From Castellaniella caeni NBRC 101664 (lineage in GTDB: Bacteria; Pseudomonadota; Gammaproteobacteria; Burkholderiales; Burkholderiaceae_B): DNA of 64,000 bases. The first letter of the stretch is position 1. Each line of letters begins with the position of its first letter. Below are positions 9,768-17,095 of this stretch, piece after piece. The notes under the pieces were generated by a model, which saw nothing but the letters and a program-made list of their open reading frames with translations, did no database searches and was not told where the DNA came from. The DNA is taken from positions 62,001 to 126,000 of the forward strand of contig NZ_BCWN01000004.1 of assembly GCF_001592225.1 (NCBI RefSeq). The letters run 5' to 3'. The position numbers and the translations under genes were made by a program.

Positions 9768-10985
9768 CTAGCGCATGGTGATCAGGGTCTGCAGGATTTG
9801 ATCCTGCGTCTTGATCGTCTGAGCGTTGGCTTGATAGGTGCGCTGGGCGATGATCATGTTGACCAGCTCTTGCGACATATCGACGTTGGACTCTTCAATG
9901 GCCTGACCCTTGATGGCGGCCATGCCATTGACACCCGGCGTGCCCAGCAATGGTTGACCGGAATTGGCGGTCTCCGCCCAGGCATTGCCGCCCACGGGCT
10001 GCAACCCCTGCAAATTGTTGAAATCAGCCAAGGCAACAAAGCCCATGACCTGCTTGGCGCCATTGGTGTAGTTGGCGATGACCGCACCGTCCGTGCCAAT
10101 CGACGTGCTGGCATATTCACCCGAGGCATAGCCGTCCTGGGTGAAATTGCTGGTATAGCCGCTGTTGAACTGCGTCGAACCATCATACGACACCGACATG
10201 GCAATGGCATCAGCGCCAGGCGGATTGAATCCAATGGTGCCAGCCGTCGAATTCGCGGTATCCAGCGCACCGGCTGTTGTGAACTTCAAAGAAGCGCTGC
10301 CCACGCTCTGTGGCCCAGTACCGTCATCCCACAAGTAGGTGACGTTCCACGTATTGTCACCCGTCTTTTGATAAACCTGGTCAATGCGGTGCGCGACCCC
10401 GAGCGAATCGTAAATCGTCGTCGGAAACGAATTTGAATAGGTGCTCGAGTCGGTCAAATCAGGCGTGGGAACAGGCGCAGCAATGATGGACGCACCCGCG
10501 TCCAGATTCAATTTGTCGGCAATCGTGGTCGAGGCCTTCGGGGGCATATTGCCCAGCGGCACGGTCAGGCCGATCTGGGTGCCCAGGATGGGCCTGGGTG
10601 GCGTGACCGTGGTATCGGCCCTGTAGCCCAGCAGCTGCTGGCCTTGCGCGTTGACGATATTGCTGTCTTTATCCGCGAAGAACTGCCCGTTGCGCGTATA
10701 CAGAATCGCGCCGCCATTGGGCTGCTGCACGACAAACAGCCCCTTGGTGCCGTCGATGGCCATGTCAAACTGATTGCCGGTGGTAGACACCGTGCCGGTG
10801 GTGAAGCGCTGATTGATCGATGCCAGCTGCACCCCCAGACCCACGCGGGAGTTGGCGTAGACGTCGGAAAAGGTGGCCGAGCCGGCCTTGAAGCCCACAG
10901 TGCCGGAGTTGGCGATGTTGTTGCCGATGACGTCCAGATTCTGTGAGCTGGCGTTCAAGCCGCTGAGACCTTGACCGAAACCCAT
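9768..10985 (-). CDS. flgE: Flagellar hook protein
   Basis: FlgE is the hook subunit. The 405-residue product starts MGFGQGLSGLNASSQNLDVI and contains the conserved NNIANSGTVGFKAGSATFSD motif; the C-terminus (ESNVDMSQELVNMIIAQRTY) is the hook-type helix. A GAGGT ribosome site lies just before the ATG. Position after flgD and before flgF is standard. Confidence 0.97.
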   Translation of the reverse strand: MGFGQGLSGLNASSQNLDVIGNNIANSGTVGFKAGSATFSDVYANSRVGLGVQLASINQRFTTGTVSTTGNQFDMAIDGTKGLFVVQQPNGGAILYTRNGQFFADKDSNIVNAQGQQLLGYRADTTVTPPRPILGTQIGLTVPLGNMPPKASTTIADKLNLDAGASIIAAPVPTPDLTDSSTYSNSFPTTIYDSLGVAHRIDQVYQKTGDNTWNVTYLWDDGTGPQSVGSASLKFTTAGALDTANSTAGTIGFNPPGADAIAMSVSYDGSTQFNSGYTSNFTQDGYASGEYASTSIGTDGAVIANYTNGAKQVMGFVALADFNNLQGLQPVGGNAWAETANSGQPLLGTPGVNGMAAIKGQAIEESNVDMSQELVNMIIAQRTYQANAQTIKTQDQILQTLITMR

Positions 10986-11069
10986 GATTGACCTCTTTCA
11001 GAGTGCGTACTGCGTTGATTCGTAAAGACGGAACAGGTGCGTCGCCGTGTGGCGGCGCGCCCGAAGACA

Positions 11070-11756
11070 CTACATCACCTGCCGGATGTCCAGCAGGGAA
11101 ATCTTGTCGCCCAGGGCCAGGTTGAGCTTGAGGCCTTCCGTGGTGTAGGCGATGCTGTTGACGTGGCCCGCCGTGAGTGCGTCGGCGGACACCGCCTGGC
11201 CCTTGTCATCGGAGGCCGCCACCTGGACGGTGTAGGCGCCATCGGGCACCGGCGCACCGGCGGCATCCAGACCGTCCCAGTTCAGGGGGTAGACACCCGC
11301 ATCCGTCGCGTCGAGATCGATCTCGCGCACGGCTTTACCGGTGGAATCGAGAATGGACACCTTCACCTTGGCTGCGCCGGACATCAGGTCGATGCCGAAA
11401 GGCGTGGCCACCTTGGCCCCGGTTTCGGCATCCGTGCCCAGGGAAATCTTGTCGCCCGGATAGAGGATGTCCTTGCCGATCAGGTTGGCCGCCTGCAACG
11501 ATTGCGACATGTCCATCTGGCCGGACAAGGCCAGCAGCGTGTTGTTCAACTGCTGGATGCCCTGCACTGTCGACAACTGGGCAATCTGCGAGGTGACCTC
11601 GGCATTGTCCATCGGGTTGAGGGGGTCCTGGTTTTGCAGTTGCGTCACCAGCAGGGTGAGAAAACGGTCTTGTGTATCGCCCATGAGCGAGTTGCTCTGC
11701 GCGTTGGCCAGCGTACCGGCGGCGCTGGAGCCATAGACATCGTTGACGGTGGTCAT
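11070..11756 (-). CDS. flgD: Flagellar hook assembly scaffold protein
   Basis: FlgD caps the growing hook and guides FlgE polymerisation, then is discarded. The 228-residue product has the conserved N-terminal block FLTLLVTQLQNQDPLNPMDN followed by AEVTSQIAQLSTVQGIQQLN, and a C-terminal FlgD Tudor/fibronectin-like region (about 95-220, with NWDGLDAAGAPVPDGAYTVQ). It lies between flgC and flgE with a 9-bp gap to flgC. Confidence 0.96.
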   Translation of the reverse strand: MTTVNDVYGSSAAGTLANAQSNSLMGDTQDRFLTLLVTQLQNQDPLNPMDNAEVTSQIAQLSTVQGIQQLNNTLLALSGQMDMSQSLQAANLIGKDILYPGDKISLGTDAETGAKVATPFGIDLMSGAAKVKVSILDSTGKAVREIDLDATDAGVYPLNWDGLDAAGAPVPDGAYTVQVAASDDKGQAVSADALTAGHVNSIAYTTEGLKLNLALGDKISLLDIRQVM

Positions 11757-11765
11757 GTGGATTCC

Positions 11766-12173
11766 TTATTGGCCCAGGGTGAGTGTCTTGGCCATGAGGG
11801 TCTTGGCCGTGTTGATGACTTCGACGTTGGCCTGATACGAGCGCGAGGCGGAAATCATATTGACGGTTTCGGCCACCACGTCCACGTTGGGCAGGGTGAC
11901 ATAGCCACGCGCGTCGGCCAGGGGGTTGCCCGGCTCGTACTTCAGGCGGGGGGGCGCATTGCTTTCGAGCACCGAGGCCACGCGCACGCCGCCCACGGCG
12001 TCGGACTGCGCCGATGGCGTCATCTGGAACACCACCTGGCGCGCCTTGTAGGGCTGACCATCGGGGCCCACCGCGCTGTCGGCGTTGGCCATGTTGCTGG
12101 CCGAGACGTTCATGCGCTGCGACTGGGCCGCCATGGCGGAACCGGCGATCTGAAAAATGCTGAAAGTGGACAT
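11766..12173 (-). CDS. flgC: Flagellar proximal rod protein FlgC
   Basis: A proximal rod subunit of 135 residues starting [20 protein letters not shown] at ATG 12173. It has the rod motif [20 protein letters not shown] and the C-terminal helix [20 protein letters not shown]. The reading frame stays open upstream into flgB, but the family length and the flgB stop codon at 12200 put the start here. The gap to flgB is 26 bp. Confidence 0.96.
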   Translation of the reverse strand: MSTFSIFQIAGSAMAAQSQRMNVSASNMANADSAVGPDGQPYKARQVVFQMTPSAQSDAVGGVRVASVLESNAPPRLKYEPGNPLADARGYVTLPNVDVVAETVNMISASRSYQANVEVINTAKTLMAKTLTLGQ

Positions 12174-12199
12174 AGGGGTCGCTTTCCTGGAAACCGGGC

Positions 12200-12613
12200 T
12201 TACTGCTGCATGGCAGCGATCAGCTGCTTGATCTGCGTATTGAGCACGGACAAGTCGGTCTGGTACTTGGCCGTGTTGTCGGCAAACTGCACGCGTTCGA
12301 CGTTCATCTCGACCGTATTGCCGTCCAGACTGGGTTGCGTGGGCACCCGATACAATTCTTGCGCCGGGCCGGTGGTGTGCGCCCGCGCCGGGATGTGCCG
12401 CGCGGACGTGAGCGTGAGGGCGGTGTCGGGCAGGCGCGGCAAGCCGCCCTCGCCCAGGGCCTCGCGCAAGGTGGCGTTGAAATCGATGTCGCGCGCCTTG
12501 TAATTGGGCGTATCGGCATTGGCGATGTTGCTCGCCAGGATTTCTTGCCGCTGCTGACGCAGAGCCAGGGCTTGCTGTTGGAAGTCGAAGTCCTTGCTGA
12601 TTCGGTCGATCAT
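12200..12613 (-). CDS. flgB: Flagellar proximal rod protein FlgB
   Basis: First gene of the leftward flgBCDEFGHIJKL operon, encoding a proximal rod subunit of 137 residues. It begins [20 protein letters not shown] and has the motif [20 protein letters not shown], diagnostic for FlgB. The upstream in-frame extension to 12724 has no family similarity, so ATG 12613 is preferred even though its ribosome site is weak. Transcription should start in the 338-bp region shared with divergent flgA, expected (from other FlhDC systems) to be a FlhDC-activated class II promoter; no clear FlhDC box could be picked out by eye. Confidence 0.95.
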   Translation of the reverse strand: MIDRISKDFDFQQQALALRQQRQEILASNIANADTPNYKARDIDFNATLREALGEGGLPRLPDTALTLTSARHIPARAHTTGPAQELYRVPTQPSLDGNTVEMNVERVQFADNTAKYQTDLSVLNTQIKQLIAAMQQ

Positions 12614-12951
12614 GGCTGTCGTGCATTCAAGAGAGTCGGGCACGTGCATACCGGGCACCAAATGATCCCTGACCATTCGCGGTATTTGCGTACAGTGGCA
12701 TCGTAAGGCGTTACAGCCACTCATAAAGTGGCAAACAAAGCAGGGTTTGAAGGGCTATTCAGGGATTGTCTGTAACACCCCGGCCTTGTCAGGCACCCCC
12801 GGGCCGCTGCGGCCCGGCACGCACCTGCGCCCGCCCCCGCTTGAAGCCTTCCTGCTTCCGGGCCTTCCTCTACAATAAGCACATGCCGAGATCGCGCCGC
12901 CCTGCGGGCCAGCCAGGCCCTTGCTCATCCACCGACACCCAGCGCCGGGAC
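12614..12951. promoter_or_regulatory. Divergent flgB / flgA control region
   Basis: No gene was seen in this 338-bp stretch. It contains the hexamer AGTGGC at 12695-12700 and a hairpin GCCACT-cataa-AGTGGC at 12717-12733. A TACAAT at 12871-12876 could be the -10 element for flgA. An in-frame ATG at 12883 could extend flgA by 23 residues. FlhDC sites are expected here from other species but were not convincingly found. Confidence 0.4.
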
Positions 12952-13698
12952 ATGTCGCGGCGGGCCCACGCGTCAGGGCTTGCAGCCCCCACGGCCGCGG
13001 CCCTGGCAGCAGCGGCACTGGCCATTGCAGCCCCCGTCAGCCACGCCCAAGCCACCCAGGCAAGCCCGGCAGCCGCGCCGGTGCAAGACGCCGCCTCGGT
13101 CGTCGCCGAGGTCGAGGCCCTCATCCGCGAACGGGCTGCCGCCTACCCTGGCTCGGTCACCGTGGCCGTCGATCCCCCGCGGCTGGTCAACCAGGCGCCC
13201 TGCACCCAGCTGGAAGCCTTTCTCGCCGGGTCGGGCGGGCTGCAGTCACGCACACCGGTGGGCGTGCGCTGCCTCGCGCCGCACCCCTGGACGCTCTACG
13301 TCCAGACCAGCGTGCGCATCGTCGGCCCCTACTACGTCGCCAGCCACATGATCGACCGGGGCAGCACCATCACGCAAAACGACCTCGACACGCGCGAAGG
13401 CGACCTGCTGCGCCTGCGCCGCGTGATCAGCGACCCGGCGCGCTTGCTGGGCTGGGTCGCCACCCGCCGTCTGCGCGCGGGGGGCCCCATCGAAGCCAGC
13501 GCCCTGCGCGACCCCAACTCCATCGAGCGAGGTCAGGCGGTGCGCACCATCGCCCGAGGCGCGGGCTTCGTCGCCACCGGCGAGGGCCAGGCGCTGGAAT
13601 CCGGCAACCCGGGCACGCGTATCCAGGTGCGCACCTCCAGCGGGCAAATCATCACCGGCACGGTGATCGATGCCAACACGGTTCAAGTTATGATGTAG
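12952..13698 (+). CDS. flgA: Flagellar P-ring assembly chaperone FlgA
   Basis: Periplasmic chaperone for P-ring (FlgI) assembly. From ATG 12952 the product has 248 residues with a clear Ala-rich signal peptide (to about residue 33, ending SHAQA), then the FlgA N-terminal region and a C-terminal SAF domain (about 125-248, including DRGSTITQNDLDTREGDLL and RLRAGGPIEASALRDP). An ATG at 12883 would add 23 hydrophilic residues ahead of the signal peptide and is less likely. It is divergent from flgB, the usual arrangement. Confidence 0.92.
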   Translation: MSRRAHASGLAAPTAAALAAAALAIAAPVSHAQATQASPAAAPVQDAASVVAEVEALIRERAAAYPGSVTVAVDPPRLVNQAPCTQLEAFLAGSGGLQSRTPVGVRCLAPHPWTLYVQTSVRIVGPYYVASHMIDRGSTITQNDLDTREGDLLRLRRVISDPARLLGWVATRRLRAGGPIEASALRDPNSIERGQAVRTIARGAGFVATGEGQALESGNPGTRIQVRTSSGQIITGTVIDANTVQVMM

Positions 13699-13705
13699 GG
13701 CGGGC

Positions 13706-13732
13706 TAAAGGTTTCCGCATGGCTGCCGTAAC
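13706..13732 (+). promoter_or_regulatory. Probable sigma-28 (FliA) promoter of flgM
   Basis: TAAA at 13706-13709 is followed by exactly 15 bases and then GCCGTAAC at 13725-13732. The sigma-28 consensus is TAAA-N15-GCCGATAA, so the -35 and the GCCG core match and the last four bases are poorer. The distance to the flgM start is 45 bases. In enterobacteria flgM also has its own class III sigma-28 promoter after flgA, which supports the call. Confidence 0.5.
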
Positions 13733-13777
13733 AAGAAGGGCACCAACTGAACCCTGTCCACTCAACCGGAGACGACC

Positions 13778-14065
13778 TTGAAAGTCAATTCCACATCGTC
13801 GAACCCCCTGCTCAACGGGGTCTCCGGCAACACGCGCACCGACAGTCCGGCCTCGTCCGGCGCCAGCCCGGCGGGCAGCGCCCGCGCGGACGTCGATCTC
13901 AGCCCGGCCGCCCGGCAGCTGGCCGCGCTCAACAGCAGCGACGCCGACGTGCGCGCCGCGCGCGTGCAGCAGATTCGCGACGCCCTCGCTTCCGGCGAAC
14001 TGCAAATCGATACCGGCAAGATCGCTGACAGCCTGCTGGCCAGCGTGCGCGAATTGCTAAAATAA
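13778..14065 (+). CDS. flgM: Anti-sigma-28 factor FlgM
   Basis: FlgM holds sigma-28 (FliA) inactive until the hook is finished and FlgM is exported. The 95-residue product starts at a TTG (13778) with GGAG well placed upstream; no ATG or GTG in this frame would keep the family N-terminus. The N-terminal part is Ser/Asn-rich and disordered-looking; the C-terminal sigma-binding part runs from about residue 45 (DLSPAARQLAALNSSDADVR) to RELLK. It lies between flgA and flgN, as in most proteobacteria. fliA itself is not in this window. Confidence 0.93.
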   Translation: MKVNSTSSNPLLNGVSGNTRTDSPASSGASPAGSARADVDLSPAARQLAALNSSDADVRAARVQQIRDALASGELQIDTGKIADSLLASVRELLK

Positions 14066-14130
14066 ACAGGCCAGGCGGCTTCGTCATTTTCAGGCAGGCG
14101 CGCTGGCATCCATGACACAGGAGCCCCGCC

Positions 14131-14565
14131 ATGAGCCACATCGACGCCCTGCTGCGCTGCGTGGACGAACAGTCCGAACTGCTCGACGAGTTCATCCAGG
14201 CACTTGAGGCCGAAGGGGCCATGCTGCTTGAAACGCCCTCCAACGAGGCGCTCGGCACACTGACCGCGCGCAAGAACGAATACGCCCGCCGCCTGGGCGA
14301 ACTCGATCAGGCGCGGGCCGCGGCCATGGCCGCCCTCGAGCAAAACGACGACCACGCGGGCATCGACGCCGTCTGCGCCGTGCATCCCGATCTGCGCCCC
14401 GCCTTCGACACTTTGTTCGAACGCGCCGAACACGCCAGCACACTGAACCGCGCCAACGGGCAGATTCTGCAGTCGTTCGTCGAACACAACCAGCAGGCGC
14501 TCGACACCCTGCGCACGCTCATGGGCAAGGATCTATACGACGCCCGCGGGCGCCTGTCCAAATAA
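14131..14565 (+). CDS. flgN: FlgK/FlgL export chaperone FlgN
   Basis: Cytoplasmic chaperone for the hook-associated proteins FlgK and FlgL, both encoded nearby. It has 144 residues, helical throughout, with no membrane segment; the C-terminal half has RANGQILQSFVEHNQQALDTLR, typical of FlgN. An AGGAG ribosome site precedes the ATG. It follows flgM by 65 bp and converges with flhF. Confidence 0.9.
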   Translation: MSHIDALLRCVDEQSELLDEFIQALEAEGAMLLETPSNEALGTLTARKNEYARRLGELDQARAAAMAALEQNDDHAGIDAVCAVHPDLRPAFDTLFERAEHASTLNRANGQILQSFVEHNQQALDTLRTLMGKDLYDARGRLSK

Positions 14566-14580
14566 GAATCAGCAACGTAA

Positions 14581-14624
14581 CCTGGCAACACCAGGATCGG
14601 CAACGCCTGCGTGACGACAGGCGT
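14581..14624. other. Two hairpins between convergent flgN and flhF
   Basis: CCTGG-caaca-CCAGG at 14581-14595 and ACGCCTG-(8 nt)-CAGGCGT at 14603-14624 lie in the 88-bp convergent gap. Neither has a T-run, so they may act as rho-assisted or weak bidirectional terminators; this is a guess from position. Confidence 0.3.
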
Positions 14625-14653
14625 GGCGGGCGCGTCGTCCGCGCGCGCCGCGC

Positions 14654-17095
14654 TTAGACTGCCAGCAGCTCTTTGAGCGCGTACAGTTTCAGCAAGCCCG
14701 CGGGCGACTGACGCGCCGTCAGCGTCTCGCTGCCCAGCATGCGGGCCACCGCGTGCGCGGCGGGCGCCAGCACCGGGGCCTGCACCAGGCGCCAGGCGGC
14801 CAGCCCCAGCTGCGCGGCCAGCACGGCGCGGTCGAGCAAAGGCTCACGGCCCTGTGCGTCGGCCAGCCAGGGGGTAGCCAGACGCCAGGCGGCGTGGCAT
14901 TCCTGGCGCAAGACCAGCGCCATGGCAAGCGGCCCGGGCGCCAGCGCGCCCGCCATCCCCTGCAAGGCATGCCATACCCGCACGACGCGCCCATCCAGGG
15001 GATCGACCGCCCGCAGGCAAAAGAGGCGCACCGGCAAGGCTGTTTCACCGCGCAGATGCAGCTCGGCCGGGGCTTGCCCGGCCCACCAAGCCAACTGCGC
15101 GCCATCCAGCCCGGCCGGAGCCCGCAAGCTGGCAAACAGGCCGCCATCCAGCGGCTGATAGGCCAGACGCTGCGCAGCGGCCGACGCCACGCAGGCCTCG
15201 CCGTCCTGGTAAATGCGGGCGCGCGCGCTGATGGCCGACAGCCAGACGCGCCCCTCGGCGCTGAGCGCGCGCAGCAAGGCCTGGCTGCCGCCCTCGAAAA
15301 CATGGCAGGGGGCGCTGTCGAGCCCCTCGGATTCCAGCGCGATCTGCTGATGCAGCACGTCGAGCGCCGATGGCGCCACCGACTGCGCCCCTTGAACGGC
15401 ATACCAGCCATCGGCCAGGCCGGCCTGCTGCGCGGTGGCCGCCAGCGGGCGGGCATCGCCGCCAAAGCAGGCGGCGGCGCACCAGGCGCCACGGCGCCCC
15501 TGCCAGGACAGCAGCTGGCGATCGTGGACGACCAGGGCGGCTTCGCCCTCGGCCAGGCCCATGCGGGCCACCCGGCGCAGGTGGTCGATGGCGCCCACGG
15601 CGGCGGGCAGCTGGCCCGCCGCGCGGCTGTGCCAGAGGTCGTAGCCCTCGGCCAGGATCGAATCTTCATCCAGCAGGGCCACCGCCGCGCGCAGCTGATC
15701 CAGCCCCAGGGAATCACCGCGCGCCGACTGCGTGAGCAGCTGCGGCAGCAAGACCTGCTGGCGGCGGCGCTCGGCCACGGCCTCGGCGCTTTCTTCGGGC
15801 TGGGTGATGGACATCAGGGCCGCCAGATCGGCCTCGGTGGGCGCGAACTGCGTGCGCACCGACTGCAGCGGCACCAGCGCCCGATCGACCAGCTCGGCGG
15901 CGGTGAGAAACAGCAAGTTCTCGGGCACCTTCTGCCCGTTGGAGACGTAGTGGATGGGCAAGCGGTAGCGGATGGCGGTATCGAGCGCACCGCCCAGGCA
16001 CGAGGCTTCGTCGATCTTGGTGATGATGCAGCCGCGCAGCGGCGTGCCGCCGTCGCGCACGTAAGAGCGCGCCACTTCGTCCAGGGTGTCGCCATGGCTG
16101 GAAGCGTTGAGGGCCAGCAGGCGCTCGACCCGGCGCCCGGCACCCGCCAGCAAGGCGGCCTGGTCGGCCACGTAGCGGTCGCGCTGGCTGATGCCCACAT
16201 TGTCGATGAGCACCGTCTGGTCGGGGCGCACCGTTTGCAAGACGCGGCGCAGTTCGTGCACGTCTTGTACGACGTGCACTGGCACGCGCAGCATCTGGCC
16301 ATAGATTTTCAGCTGCTCGTGCGCGCCGATCCGGTAGGTGTCGGTCGTCAGCAGCACCAGGCTGTCGGGGCCGTTGCGGCGCACGCAACGCGCGGCCAGC
16401 TTGGCGATCGTGGTGGTCTTGCCCACGCCGGTGGGACCCACCAGGGCCAGCGCCAGGCCCGGCTGCCAGAGGTCGGCCTCGGAGGCCAGCACTGGCAGGT
16501 GGCGGATGAGTTCGCCGCGCGCCCACTGGATGGCCGCGCGCGACCCGGCAAGTTCGGGCAGGGTCTTGAGCATGGCGCGCAGCAAGGTGGTACTGAAGCC
16601 AAAGCGCAGCAGGCCCTGAAACAGGGTGATGGCCTGGGGCGAACGGCGCAGCTGGTTGCCCCACAGCAGCTCGTCCATGCGGCTTTCGAGCGAGCCCTTG
16701 AGTTCGTCGAGCGCACCGGCCAGTTCGGCGGCAGCCGGGCTGGCCGGCGCCTGGGTGGGCGCGGCGGGTGCGCCCGCCGGCATCGCGGAAGGCGTCACCG
16801 GGCGGGTCGGCGCGGCGGCGTTCTGGCTGGCGGCATAGCCCGCCGCGGCGGCGGACTGGCGGTACGGCGGCAAACCGGCGGCACTGGGCGCGCTGGGGGT
16901 GTAGACCGCGCCGACGTCGGCGGCGTCATCCGTCGGCTGGGCCGCCTCGGGCAAGGACGTGGCGTCCGTGGCGAGGATTTCCACCCCGCCATTGACGCGT
17001 TTGTTGGAAATGATGAGCGCTTCCGACCCCAGGGCCAGGCGCACCTGACGCATGGCCTCGCGGTTGGTGGCACCAAAGAAGCGACTGATGTTCAC
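14654..17095 (-). CDS. flhF: Flagellar SRP-type GTPase FlhF with long C-terminal extension
   Basis: FlhF is a signal-recognition-particle-like GTPase that sets flagellum place and number. The start MNISRFFGATNREAMRQVRL is family-typical. An Ala/Pro-rich linker covers about 50-125, an NB-like helical region 125-210, and the G domain about 211-410, with the P-loop GPTGVGKT at 220-227, then DTYRIGAHEQLKIYGQML and TKIDE. Known FlhF proteins are about 370-500 residues; this one has 813, with roughly 400 residues after the G domain that I do not recognise (Ala/Leu-rich, no membrane segment). The ATG overlaps the flhA stop codon (ATGA), so it is translationally coupled. No flhG/fleN follows. Confidence 0.9.
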   Translation of the reverse strand: MNISRFFGATNREAMRQVRLALGSEALIISNKRVNGGVEILATDATSLPEAAQPTDDAADVGAVYTPSAPSAAGLPPYRQSAAAAGYAASQNAAAPTRPVTPSAMPAGAPAAPTQAPASPAAAELAGALDELKGSLESRMDELLWGNQLRRSPQAITLFQGLLRFGFSTTLLRAMLKTLPELAGSRAAIQWARGELIRHLPVLASEADLWQPGLALALVGPTGVGKTTTIAKLAARCVRRNGPDSLVLLTTDTYRIGAHEQLKIYGQMLRVPVHVVQDVHELRRVLQTVRPDQTVLIDNVGISQRDRYVADQAALLAGAGRRVERLLALNASSHGDTLDEVARSYVRDGGTPLRGCIITKIDEASCLGGALDTAIRYRLPIHYVSNGQKVPENLLFLTAAELVDRALVPLQSVRTQFAPTEADLAALMSITQPEESAEAVAERRRQQVLLPQLLTQSARGDSLGLDQLRAAVALLDEDSILAEGYDLWHSRAAGQLPAAVGAIDHLRRVARMGLAEGEAALVVHDRQLLSWQGRRGAWCAAACFGGDARPLAATAQQAGLADGWYAVQGAQSVAPSALDVLHQQIALESEGLDSAPCHVFEGGSQALLRALSAEGRVWLSAISARARIYQDGEACVASAAAQRLAYQPLDGGLFASLRAPAGLDGAQLAWWAGQAPAELHLRGETALPVRLFCLRAVDPLDGRVVRVWHALQGMAGALAPGPLAMALVLRQECHAAWRLATPWLADAQGREPLLDRAVLAAQLGLAAWRLVQAPVLAPAAHAVARMLGSETLTARQSPAGLLKLYALKELLAV

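Noticed and set aside
12174-12626. Extension of flgC through flgB in the same frame
   Set aside because: It would overlap all of flgB; ATG 12173 gives a normal-length FlgC.
12614-12724. N-terminal extension of flgB by 37 codons
   Set aside because: The extension is unlike FlgB, and ATG 12613 gives the family start [11 protein letters not shown].
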